Below, in pieces: positions 10,201-15,847 of a stretch of DNA of 23,198 bases. Every line of letters starts with the position of its first letter. Position 1 is the stretch's first letter. The stretch lies in the IMG/VR virus record IMGVR_UViG_3300025674_000414, positions 1 through 23,198 of that record; one strand, written 5' to 3'. The notes below the pieces were generated by a model that had not been told where the DNA came from, searched no databases, and saw only the letters and a program-made list of their open reading frames with translations. The translations under genes and the position numbers were made by a program. The stretch is from a virus.

Positions 10201-10415
10201 TTGAAAACTTATCATATGTACCATTTAACGGTGATGGAAGTGAAGACGTTGCAGTAACTCCTGCTTCAGATTCACAAACATACCAAGAATACAAATATTC
10301 AGCAACTGGAATAGAAGACTTTACTGCCTTTCAAATTAAAATAGTTATGAAAGGTACGATAACATCTTATCCACCAATTATAAAAGACTTTAGAGGTATT
10401 GCTCTGGCAGTATAA
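4290..10415 (+). CDS. Giant DUF4815-like tail/baseplate structural protein
   Basis: 2041 residues, the largest gene in the window, with AGAGGG (4278-4283) before the ATG. The N-terminus (residues 22-66: FHRILFRPAFAVQARELTQS, then QNQIERISDHFFEKGAMVIPGE) is the signature I know as DUF4815 in T4-like marine phages. Bead-like segments follow, such as KGATSGVLGTIV, ITGNTSGATGYV and VAGETITDGSNTAV. A second recognisable block begins at residue 1526 (GWVDPLAQTFLIDDEGGVFL) and runs through SLQIREVINGYPG. The protein is rich in Thr, Ser, Asn and Ala, with no signal peptide. It probably forms part of the baseplate periphery or a long fibre-like structure; a gp10-like role is possible but unproven. It lies between the gp8-like gene and the fibre genes. 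Confidence 0.75.
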   Translation: MPSPTDFNLTPYYDDYAESKKFHRILFRPAFAVQARELTQSQSILQNQIERISDHFFEKGAMVIPGEISYDLDYRAIKLTSFSGSATLSNFVGKTFKGATSGVLGTIVNSVVTDGVDPDTLFVKYLNSGSSNTAIAFSDSETINESSTAGVLVSGGFSAVVNSTATGSAAEVAEGVYYINGFHVKVDNQTVILDKYTNTPSYRVGLLVTESFVASTDDNSLLDNAQGSSNVNAPGADRFKINLTLQKRIITSSDDANFVELLRLRNGILQNQVRTTEYAVLEDTFARRTFDESGDYTVRDFDLDLREHIVDGNNRGIYTLAQGGNEALMAAGLSPGKAYVQGYEISTIGTTFLNVDKARDFATQNNFNTRIDLQNYVHVTNIYNAPDIGFVSGDVEALKAVNLYAYPTSARGTQNTGSGSTVYQLGRAKSRGFEYVTGPASANIFASSSATSAVYKHYLFDIEMFTHLNILSNQSYSAGDRITGNTSGATGYVHNSSTTEATAVSSITVASPGVVTATGHKFREGQQIKFSAISAENNSTAITTSDIFTVRNPDTNTFELYESNGTTATNITSFSSAGNAIHGVVVVSSVNGTFVAGETITDGSNTAVIQSDAVGFKAVRSHEFSAVKQVGMAGGTLISYTADTALDSTYGDVTELTGLVSIVNSSTALIGSGTSFLTELKVGDEITFDTDAGTTISKNVEAIISNTSITLSSAVGGSDVTTSNVFYRKRSKLNGSNKNISIFQLPYKKIKTLNTTANGGASDTNYSYRKQFTATLSANGDATITAGTNETFASLLEKDFVVSIVVLGAGSTGALGDVLSLSGNNHEGDAIFEAGGSPVGKTLKFDFGANYQGHKIKILATISKSIGDLKTKTLTASTSVVGLPNISSQTEIESGTIRLKRADILRVNAVYMSADFSTAATSSSTNITSRFDLDNGQRDNYYDIGRLVLKTGELTPTGQLYVDFDFFEHGTGEYFAVDSYTGSIDYEQIYTYVSDTTGKEYDLRDCIDLRPRVDDASTIPGSTSGSNYERSFDGTGASVINYIEFGSDMSNDFEYYLPRIDKIFLDKEGNFKVSKGNSALVPQTPLDVAGAMHLYTLEIPAYTLSTEDVTIKKIDNRRFTMRDIGKLQDRIENLEYYTQLSLLETQAQNLQIQDASGFDRFKNGFVVDNFTGHNIGDPGNVDYKCAIDMARGELRPIFNEDAVSLVETDDDGTAIVAADRTAANYQKTGDLITLPYTESTLIDQPFASKTLNVNPFDIRNFTGSIQLTPETDEWKETERAPELVINNVGGFDTLASNLGNSALSGFEIGTIWNEWQDSWTGTPVDIASRDTSGELRAGRRVFRETEIESITAVSQTRTGVRQTIVPQTIRNSIGDRIISVAFVPFIRSRDVEFTATRMKPNTRVYPFFDNIDITAYVTPSGGALGGSLVTDNNGSVSGTFAIPDPKVDANPRWRAGTRVFRLTSSSTDGRTDVETAAESDYVARGLLETVQNTIISTREPTVVRESTSETRSIARSSTRQSTRTVGWVDPLAQTFLIDDEGGVFLTSIDIFFSSKDDNIPVSLQIREVINGYPGNKILPFSEVSLNPGSVNTSADGTTATTFTFSSPVFIQENIEYCFVLLANSDKYLVYASRLGETVIGSNRTISQQPYAGVLFKSQNGSTWTADQNEDLKFKIKRAEFSSTPGTVTLSNATLPVRTLSSNPIRTTNGSNVVRVFHKNHGMHGLTNRVTISGVPSSGINGIVQNEINATHTSISNVTLDSYDITLTGNATATGDIGGSAVTASQNRLFDVLNINVSTLAIPGTSIATTLRTTSGRGIHGSETEFSRQSASEAEAIVTNDNIYFTSPRMVASEVNETNQATLGNGTRTPSIITNYTLSTNNTKHTPVLDLQRASAFVIHNRLNNPTAGNTPNFVAETASTGGSASAVYLTRPITLANASTALDIRLTANVQSSSEIEVYYRTTSSSEPRDIENLSYVPFNGDGSEDVAVTPASDSQTYQEYKYSATGIEDFTAFQIKIVMKGTITSYPPIIKDFRGIALAV

Positions 10416-10420
10416 TTTTT

Positions 10421-10648
10421 ATGACTATATTAAAAGTACAAGGTTATGAAAGTTTAGTGAGAGATACAAGATCAAATGCGATTGTTAATACAAATAAAAG
10501 TGAATACAAAATGTATATGGCAAGAGCAAGAGCAAGAGAACAACAAGGTGATGAAATAAGAAATGCTGTAAAAGAGATAAATAATCTAAAAGCAGAATTA
10601 AGAGAAATAAAAAATTTAATAAAAGAAGTAGTTAAAAATGGCAGTTAG
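10421..10648 (+). CDS. Small coiled-coil protein among tail genes
   Basis: 75 residues. There is no clear Shine-Dalgarno site before the ATG, which lies five bases after the previous stop, so coupling is likely. The first 30 residues read LKVQGYESLVRDTRSNAIVN, which has the feel of small conserved proteins in T4-like marine phages. The rest (about 33-72) is charged and heptad-like (IRNAVKEINNLKAELREIKN), predicting a coiled coil. It overlaps the following fibre gene by 11 bases. A role in fibre or baseplate assembly is only an inference from position. Confidence 0.65.
   Translation: MTILKVQGYESLVRDTRSNAIVNTNKSEYKMYMARARAREQQGDEIRNAVKEINNLKAELREIKNLIKEVVKNGS
10576..10583 (+). promoter_or_regulatory. 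Possible late promoter, GATAAATA
   Basis: GATAAATA matches the relaxed NATAAATA late motif and lies 55 bases before the fibre start at 10638. However, it sits inside the small coiled-coil gene, where such AT-rich octamers arise often by chance. Confidence 0.2.
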
Positions 10649-12032
10649 ATCAGTAGCAATAACAGATACACTAGAAACATTTAGAACGCAATTTAATACA
10701 CTTGCGGCAAGTGATTTTGGTGATATAGCAACTTTAGATCCATCACTTTCAGCAACAAGTGTCATTGGTGCGGTTAACGAATTATCAGCACAGGTTTCTG
10801 CTTCACTTGGTATCTTTATTGAAGATAGTTCATCTACTCAACAACAAATCGGTGCAGGACAAACTTTAACAGTTTTAGGTACATCAAATCAAATTAATGC
10901 TGTTGTATCTGTTCCTGATACATTAACTATTTCAATGCCTAATGATGTTACGATTGCAAACAATCTTACTGTTTCAAATCAATTAACGGTAACTGATACT
11001 GCTTTAATAGATGGCACATTAACTATTGCAACAGGTTCTATTACAGATTCAAGTGGTACAATATCTTTTTCAAATGAAAATTTAATTACTACAGGTACAA
11101 TCAATACTGGCGGTGCGACTGTAACATCTTTATCATCTACAGGCGCTGTTTCTGGTACAACAATTACAGGTTCAAGTACAGTTACAGGTGCTAATTTAGT
11201 TTTAACAACAAATGGTACATTAACTTTTGAAGGTTCTACAAATGATGATTTTGAAACTACTTTAACAGTTGTAAATCCTACTGCTGATAGAACAATTACT
11301 TTACCTAACATAACAGGTACAGTTGTAACTACTGGTGATACTGGTACAGTTACAAGTACAATGATTGCAAATGGAACAATTGTTAACGCTGATATAGCAG
11401 ACACAACTATTAGAGCAGCAAAATTAAATTTATCTGCTGATACACTAGTTGTAGATACTTTACAAGCAAATACAATTACAGGAACTGCTTCAGTTGCTCA
11501 GTTAGTAGAATTAACAGATAACGGAAATTTAAACGAAACAGTTTACTTAACTTTTGCCGATGGTGCTACAGGTAATCAAGGATTAGAAACAGATCCAGGT
11601 TTAACTTATAATCCAAGTACAAATATTTTATCTACAACTGCTTCACAAGCAAACTACGCCGACTTAGCAGAGAAATATGTATCAGATGAAGAATATTTAC
11701 CAGGTACTATTGTTATGTTTGGTGGTTCACAAGAAATTACTATTGCAACTGAAAAAACAAAAGCAGTTGCTGGTGTTATATCAGAAAAACCTGCTTATTT
11801 AATGAATAGTGGATTAACAGATACATTAGCATTAAATGTTGCTTTACAAGGAAGAGTACAATGTAAAGTAAAAGGTAATATTAATAAAGGTGATATGATT
11901 GTTGTAAGTGATGTATCAGGAGTTGGTATTGCTGATAATGATCCTAAATTAGGAACAGTTGTCGGTAAAGCATTACAAAGTTACAATAGTGAAGAAGTTG
12001 GAACTATAGAAGTCGTGGTTGGTAGACTGTAA
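10638..12032 (+). CDS. Tail fibre-like protein with conserved C-terminal domain
   Basis: 464 residues. The N-terminal 70 residues (VAITDTLETFRTQFNTLAAS, then SATSVIGAVNELSAQV) look like a virion attachment segment. The middle (about 70-330) is low-complexity Thr/Ser/Gly/Asn beta-repeat sequence. Residues 335-464 form a distinct domain: YADLAEKYVSDEEYLPGTIV, VAGVISEKPAYLMNSG, ALQGRVQCKVKGNINKGDM and a terminal EVVVGRL. I know this domain from the ends of fibre proteins of T4-like marine phages, where it resembles intramolecular-chaperone or protease-type tips; autoprocessing here is unproven. It is the last ordinary structural gene before the modification cassette and ends inside an inverted repeat. 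Confidence 0.75.
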   Translation: MAVRSVAITDTLETFRTQFNTLAASDFGDIATLDPSLSATSVIGAVNELSAQVSASLGIFIEDSSSTQQQIGAGQTLTVLGTSNQINAVVSVPDTLTISMPNDVTIANNLTVSNQLTVTDTALIDGTLTIATGSITDSSGTISFSNENLITTGTINTGGATVTSLSSTGAVSGTTITGSSTVTGANLVLTTNGTLTFEGSTNDDFETTLTVVNPTADRTITLPNITGTVVTTGDTGTVTSTMIANGTIVNADIADTTIRAAKLNLSADTLVVDTLQANTITGTASVAQLVELTDNGNLNETVYLTFADGATGNQGLETDPGLTYNPSTNILSTTASQANYADLAEKYVSDEEYLPGTIVMFGGSQEITIATEKTKAVAGVISEKPAYLMNSGLTDTLALNVALQGRVQCKVKGNINKGDMIVVSDVSGVGIADNDPKLGTVVGKALQSYNSEEVGTIEVVVGRL

Positions 12033-12044
12033 TAAATATTACAG
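12027..12044 (+). repeat. Perfect 18-base inverted repeat at cassette boundary
   Basis: CTGTAATA, AA, TATTACAG: two perfect 8-base arms around two bases. It spans the fibre stop codon (12030-12032) and ends two bases before the next ATG (12047). There is no GC-rich stem or U-run, so it is not a classical intrinsic terminator. An operator-type or dyad promoter element is possible. Confidence 0.6.
12031..12038 (+). promoter_or_regulatory. Possible late promoter, AATAAATA
   Basis: AATAAATA in the 14-base gap and stop region before the cupin gene is one base from TATAAATA and fits the NATAAATA form reported for cyanophage late genes. It is the only such motif close to the head of the 12047-21433 cassette. 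The spacing to the ATG (8 bases) is too short for a usual leader plus ribosome site, so it may instead act from within the palindrome or be fortuitous. Confidence 0.35.
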
Positions 12045-12046
12045 TT

Positions 12047-12484
12047 ATGATTGCTGAATTGATGAACGAAGTAGTATCGTATGAACGATACGAAAATAAT
12101 GAATTATTTTATATAGACAAAGACGGAAAAGACTTTTCTGTAAAAAACACTTTATCATTTTCTGAATGGTTAATAAAAAAAGATAACTTCCCTACTATCA
12201 AAGTTGAAGGCATAGAAACAAATGCTTTTATCACATCAAATTTTCCACGTATAGATTTTAATACAGTACATTTATTTGTACAAAACAAAAAAGGTTATAG
12301 TTTTGATTGGCACAAAGATGATACAAATGTTTATCTTTATGTAGTCAAAGGTCGTAAAAAAGTTTTTATAGATGATGAACAACATTGGGTTGGTTTTGGA
12401 GATGGCATACATATATTAAAAGGAAATAAACATAAAGTTGAAAGTGATAATGACACTTGGGCATTAAGTTTAGGTTATGAATAA
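12047..12484 (+). CDS. Cupin/JmjC-like putative Fe(II) dioxygenase
   Basis: 145 residues. The second half carries FDWHKDDTNVYLYVVKGRKK (residues 86-105), which strongly resembles the JmjC/cupin_4 pattern H-x-D followed by a strand and a G-x-K turn. His89 and Asp91 are the likely proximal metal ligands, and His129 in KGNKHKVES the distal one. JmjC and cupin_4 enzymes use Fe(II) and 2-oxoglutarate to hydroxylate protein side chains. This is a short member (most are over 200 residues), close to a minimal double-stranded beta-helix. The gene overlaps the next radical SAM gene by one base (TAATG), so the two are probably made together. Substrate is unknown; a non-enzymatic cupin is possible. Confidence 0.65.
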   Translation: MIAELMNEVVSYERYENNELFYIDKDGKDFSVKNTLSFSEWLIKKDNFPTIKVEGIETNAFITSNFPRIDFNTVHLFVQNKKGYSFDWHKDDTNVYLYVVKGRKKVFIDDEQHWVGFGDGIHILKGNKHKVESDNDTWALSLGYE

Positions 12485-13527
12485 TGAATTGGATGTTTTA
12501 TATAAAGACAACGGAAACTTGTCAATTAAATTGCAAACATTGTTTTACTAATGGTATAAACGGTGCAAAAATTTATTTCAATCCCACAAAGACAATAGAC
12601 TGGTTTAAAAGATTTAGAGATTATCATCCTAACGAATTAGATTCTGCACACTTAGAGTTTCACGGTGGTGAACCTTTTTTAGCACCTGTTTCTCATATGA
12701 CAAAAGTTCATAATGAATTAAAAGACTTATGGAAAAGACAAACTTTTGGTATAACATCTAATTTAGTTTTTAAATTAAAAGATGAACACTTTGAGTTTAT
12801 AGACGGACCTTTAAACAAAAGAATGGGTACAAGTTGGGATCCTAAAATAAGATTTGAAAATGATAAACAAGAAAAGTTGTGGGAAAAGAATATACAAACT
12901 TTATTAGATAGAGGCGTTACAATAAAACTTTTTATATCTGTTACACAAGATACAATCAATATCGAACCAATTGAATTATTAAAATGGATAAGAGATTTAG
13001 GTGTACAAGAAGTTTCATTTGAAAGACTTACAGGTAATGGTAATGCGAATTTACATCCAGAGATATTTCCAAAGAACATAGAACAAGACGCTTGGTTTCT
13101 AAAAATGCACCATCAAAGTGAAGAATACGGTGCTAGAAAATGGTTTGAAAATGAAACATTAGAAGTCATCTATGATAAATTTGATACAGGATTTTTAAAA
13201 GGTGGTACATTTTGTAGAGATTGTGAACAAAAAATCTTTACAATTAACGCAGATGGCACAATATCAGGTTGCCCAAATGCAGCACCAGAGTTTCAATTTG
13301 GTCATTTAAATGACGATATAAAAAGTCTTATAAATAGTCCAAAGAGAATACACAACATTGTTTGTGAAAGGTCACGTAATCCTTTATGTTTTAAGTGTCC
13401 TGTATTTGAATTTTGTGGTGGAGATTGTCACCAACTTGCTTGGCAAGGAGATATTTGTGGCGCACCAAAAAGTTTAATGAAAGAATTAAAAGGAAAATTA
13501 AGTTATGGCAATATCAGATCCAGTTAG
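12484..13527 (+). CDS. Radical SAM protein with SPASM domain (copy 1)
   Basis: 347 residues. CQLNCKHC gives the radical SAM cluster ligands Cys13, Cys17 and Cys20 (Cx3Cx2C), and HGGEPF at 60-65 is the SAM-binding GGEP motif. The C-terminal third has Cys244, Cys247, Cys263 (DGTISGCPN), Cys294, and then Cys302-x2-Cys305-x5-Cys311-x3-Cys315 and Cys325. This is the SPASM pattern for two auxiliary 4Fe-4S clusters. SPASM enzymes such as anSME and peptide maturases modify Cys, Ser or other side chains in proteins or peptides. The 3' end overlaps by 23 bases the gene whose product ends in CHxS repeats, making that protein the first candidate substrate. Family is near certain; substrate is inferred. 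Confidence 0.9.
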   Translation: MNWMFYIKTTETCQLNCKHCFTNGINGAKIYFNPTKTIDWFKRFRDYHPNELDSAHLEFHGGEPFLAPVSHMTKVHNELKDLWKRQTFGITSNLVFKLKDEHFEFIDGPLNKRMGTSWDPKIRFENDKQEKLWEKNIQTLLDRGVTIKLFISVTQDTINIEPIELLKWIRDLGVQEVSFERLTGNGNANLHPEIFPKNIEQDAWFLKMHHQSEEYGARKWFENETLEVIYDKFDTGFLKGGTFCRDCEQKIFTINADGTISGCPNAAPEFQFGHLNDDIKSLINSPKRIHNIVCERSRNPLCFKCPVFEFCGGDCHQLAWQGDICGAPKSLMKELKGKLSYGNIRSS

Positions 13528-14068
13528 TAAAGCGGGTATCGTAAATAGATTTGAAGATTTGGTTACAGACGTTGCAAATACAGGCATTGTATGGGGAACA
13601 GACAATAAACCATTTACAGAAATGCCTGATGGTAATTATGCTGGTACAACTGCTGGCGACAGCATAAACATTACAAGTGCTGACATCACAGGTACAGTTA
13701 TTACTGCTTCAACTATACGTACTGTTTTAGAAACAGAAGCTGCGTTATATACAAACATTAGACAACAACAAGCAATTTTATTTGTAGAAGGTGCAGGTGG
13801 TAACACAGGTTCACGTCCAACACCAGGTACAATTTTTGACCAAACCCAAGTTGCACACTTAGACACAGGTAATCGAGCATCTTTAGGTGCTATTAGTTCT
13901 GGAAGTGTAACAACAGGAAATGTTATAGATGATACAAATTTAGAAACATATATGGGAAACATTGCAACAGCATACAATACAATTAGAACAACAACGATAA
14001 CAGATCAGGTAAATGTGTGCCACGCAAGTTGCCACTCATCTTGCCACGGAAGTAGAGGAAGAAGATAA
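13505..14068 (+). CDS. Structural-like protein with C-terminal Cys-His-x-Ser repeats, candidate modification substrate
   Basis: 187 residues. AAAGGA (13488-13493) supports the ATG, which lies inside the upstream radical SAM gene. Residues 1-170 are Thr/Ala/Asp-rich phage virion-type sequence (NRFEDLVTDVANTGIVWGTD near the start, YNTIRTTTITDQVN at 157-170) and contain no Cys. All three Cys occur in the last 16 residues: CHAS, CHSS, CHGS, then RGRR (172-187). A large Cys-free core with a compact reactive tail is what one expects of a carrier with a maturation tail, or of a metal-binding tip. It overlaps the next gene by one base. No homologous function can be named; similar tails may exist in cyanophage proteins, but I could not check that. 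Confidence 0.75.
   Translation: MAISDPVSKAGIVNRFEDLVTDVANTGIVWGTDNKPFTEMPDGNYAGTTAGDSINITSADITGTVITASTIRTVLETEAALYTNIRQQQAILFVEGAGGNTGSRPTPGTIFDQTQVAHLDTGNRASLGAISSGSVTTGNVIDDTNLETYMGNIATAYNTIRTTTITDQVNVCHASCHSSCHGSRGRR
14018..14065 (+). other. Cys-His-x-Ser triple repeat encoding segment
   Basis: Codons 172-187 of the 187-residue protein. The hexamer TGCCAC recurs exactly every 12 bases (14018, 14030, 14042), encoding Cys-His three times, each followed by x-Ser; an Arg-Gly-Arg-Arg end follows. The spacing is Cx3Cx3C and, for His, Hx3Hx3H. HAS, HSS and HGS are three His-x-Ser tripeptides, as in the HxsA targets of bacterial His-Xaa-Ser radical SAM systems, but with a Cys before each. Confidence 0.7.
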
Positions 14069-14754
14069 TGATTATAGAAACAAAAGCACCAATTGCTATT
14101 GATGAATTGAAAAAATATTTTACTGACAAAGACGTAAGTTATTTAATTGATTATTCAACAAGTGAATTAAAAGGTAAAAAACTTTTAACTTATTTAAGTA
14201 ACTTAGATATACCTGCTGATATTAAAAATGTAGATTTAGAATTAGTTAAAGAATATTTACATTCTGTTTCTTTAGTTAATATTAAATCATTAGAAAACAT
14301 TGTAATAGATATTTTACTTGTAGAAAAGAACCTTGCAAAGAACGAACATTACAATAAGTTTATTACAGAAAATTTTGAGATTATTGAAAAATGGAAAAAC
14401 AAATTAGAAAGTTTGACTTTGTATAATATGTATATGTTAAATTCAGATGAATTTAGAGATTATGCAAAATCATATCCAAATGATGAAACAAAAGATTTAG
14501 AAGGTGTAAACTTTGTAAGTCTTTTAAAACACGAGAGATTTTTCTCATATTACGGTAGAATAAATAATGATAAACTAAAGTTTTATAATCATTACTTTAA
14601 TGACTATATGTTTAGAGGAAAAAATATGTTTGACTATTGGGCAAACGATAAAAACCCTCTATTCTTGTTGACTTGGGCAGTTGCAAATAATAAAGGTAAA
14701 GACTATATCAACGCTAAAAAGGAATTTATAAAAAATGTTACATCTATTCAATAA
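14068..14754 (+). CDS. Unknown protein in modification cassette (228 residues)
   Basis: 228 residues, starting on a TAATG overlap with the CHxS protein gene, so translation is probably coupled. It is Lys/Asn/Leu-rich and contains no cysteine. The sequence looks mostly helical in residues 1-130 (for example IAIDELKKYFTDKDVSYLID), with an aromatic C-terminal half (FFSYYGRINNDKLKFYNHYF, NMFDYWANDKNPLFLLTWAV). I recognise no domain. Its place directly after the candidate substrate and before another unknown gene suggests a partner: a substrate-binding helper, chaperone or second virion component. That is inference from order alone. Confidence 0.7.
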   Translation: MIIETKAPIAIDELKKYFTDKDVSYLIDYSTSELKGKKLLTYLSNLDIPADIKNVDLELVKEYLHSVSLVNIKSLENIVIDILLVEKNLAKNEHYNKFITENFEIIEKWKNKLESLTLYNMYMLNSDEFRDYAKSYPNDETKDLEGVNFVSLLKHERFFSYYGRINNDKLKFYNHYFNDYMFRGKNMFDYWANDKNPLFLLTWAVANNKGKDYINAKKEFIKNVTSIQ

Positions 14755-15838
14755 AGTTTATTTAGAATTAGACGATAAGATAGAATTAAATTACGATAGA
14801 GTTGTTATCGGAACTTGTGGTGTACCACTTGCCGATCGAGTTGCAGATGTAACTAGCGGACAACTATTAAGTTATTCAACAAGTTATCCAGACAATTTTG
14901 TAAACTTAATTACATCAATTAAATCACATACTGATACAAGTAATAAAAAACTAATCATCTATGCTGATAAAACAAACTATACAAAATTATTCATAGAGTG
15001 GGTTAAAACAATATTACCTAACCTTGATCTATCTTCATTTAATAAACTAAAAGACTTAACTGTTTATAAAGAAAGAGTTATTAATAATACTCAATTACAA
15101 ACTGTTGGTTCTATTAATATGACACAACTATGGGCAGGTCTTGGTGATTTAACAGACACATTTAATAATACAGTTGTTTCAGATGAACAAAGATCATCTA
15201 TCAAAAGTTTAAATTTAAATTATTCATATGAGTATTTACTTGCTGATCACTTTAGTGGATCAACAAATTATACATCTTCATTAAATACAACAGTTCATAG
15301 ATTTTTAATTAGATGGTTCAAAGAAGCATTTACAGATAATAGAGAAATGGTTTTAATGAATCTGTTAAATAAAACTTTTCAAACTGGATTATCATTTACT
15401 GAAAGTGATGTAAATTTAACTTCATCAAATCCTATATCTGGCGTTTCTTCACTTCAATACTATGCAGATGAAACTATATGGGAACAAAAAGATACAATTA
15501 GTTCAGGTGTTTATGGTATATGTAATTTAGAAGGTATCAATCAAACACAAGTTGACGGATTAAGAACATTAATTAAAAAAGTTTATGCAGATGTAGAAGG
15601 AATGGAAATCAATAGAACAATGTTTAGTGCTTTTGATTACTTAGAGTATGCTGTAAAAGATTCTATTTCAAATACAGAAATGAATACTGTTTTAGACTTT
15701 GTTGTTGCAAATCCATTTGATACTTGTTTAGTACCTAAATTTGATTTTCAAAATGTAAACTTTGTTTTAATTCAACACATTTTCAATTTAAAGAGAGATA
15801 ACAATACCGAGGCATTAACGAAATTTAGATTATTATAG
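14735..15838 (+). CDS. Unknown protein in modification cassette (367 residues)
   Basis: 367 residues. AAAAAGGA at 14716-14723 precedes the ATG, and the gene overlaps its upstream neighbour by 20 bases. The N-terminal part alternates short strands and helices (DRVVIGTCGVPLADRVADVT; KKLIIYADKTNYTKLFIEWV), followed by an Asn/Thr/Ser-rich middle (YLLADHFSGSTNYTSSLNTT) and a C-terminal helical part. It has only three cysteines, with no metal-site spacing, and no signal peptide. No family is recognised. It could be a virion protein acted on by the cassette or a scaffold for the enzymes; the sequence does not decide. Confidence 0.7.
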   Translation: MLHLFNKVYLELDDKIELNYDRVVIGTCGVPLADRVADVTSGQLLSYSTSYPDNFVNLITSIKSHTDTSNKKLIIYADKTNYTKLFIEWVKTILPNLDLSSFNKLKDLTVYKERVINNTQLQTVGSINMTQLWAGLGDLTDTFNNTVVSDEQRSSIKSLNLNYSYEYLLADHFSGSTNYTSSLNTTVHRFLIRWFKEAFTDNREMVLMNLLNKTFQTGLSFTESDVNLTSSNPISGVSSLQYYADETIWEQKDTISSGVYGICNLEGINQTQVDGLRTLIKKVYADVEGMEINRTMFSAFDYLEYAVKDSISNTEMNTVLDFVVANPFDTCLVPKFDFQNVNFVLIQHIFNLKRDNNTEALTKFRLL

Positions 15839-15843
15839 AGGGG
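15837..15843 (+). promoter_or_regulatory. Ribosome binding site deciding a GTG start
   Basis: AGAGGGG overlaps the stop codon of the 367-residue protein gene and lies four bases before GTG at 15848. No ATG in that frame is nearer, so this strong site fixes the GTG as the start of the second radical SAM gene. Confidence 0.6.
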
Positions 15844-15847
15844 TAAA

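Noticed and set aside
10979-11404. Long reverse-strand open frame of 141 codons
   Set aside because: It lies wholly within the low-complexity Thr/Ser/Val region of the fibre gene; complementary codons there avoid stops. Its translation is Val/Pro-rich with no domain, and all supported genes are on the + strand.
12708-13079. Reverse-strand open frame of 123 codons under the first radical SAM gene
   Set aside because: The + strand frame has all radical SAM and SPASM motifs; the antisense translation is Ser/Phe/Leu-rich with no recognisable motif.
13636-13977. Reverse-strand open frame of 113 codons under the CHxS protein gene
   Set aside because: No ribosome site, biased composition mirroring the coding strand, and the + strand gene has a good start and coupled stop.
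14018-14065. c-type haem binding by the CHxS tail
   Set aside because: The canonical motif is CxxCH; here the spacing is CxxxCH. There is no export signal and no cytochrome maturation gene in view. Non-haem metal binding stays open.
14559-14566. AATAAATA inside the 228-residue protein gene as a late promoter
   Set aside because: It is deep inside coding sequence, 169 bases from the next start, and such octamers are expected by chance in AT-rich DNA.
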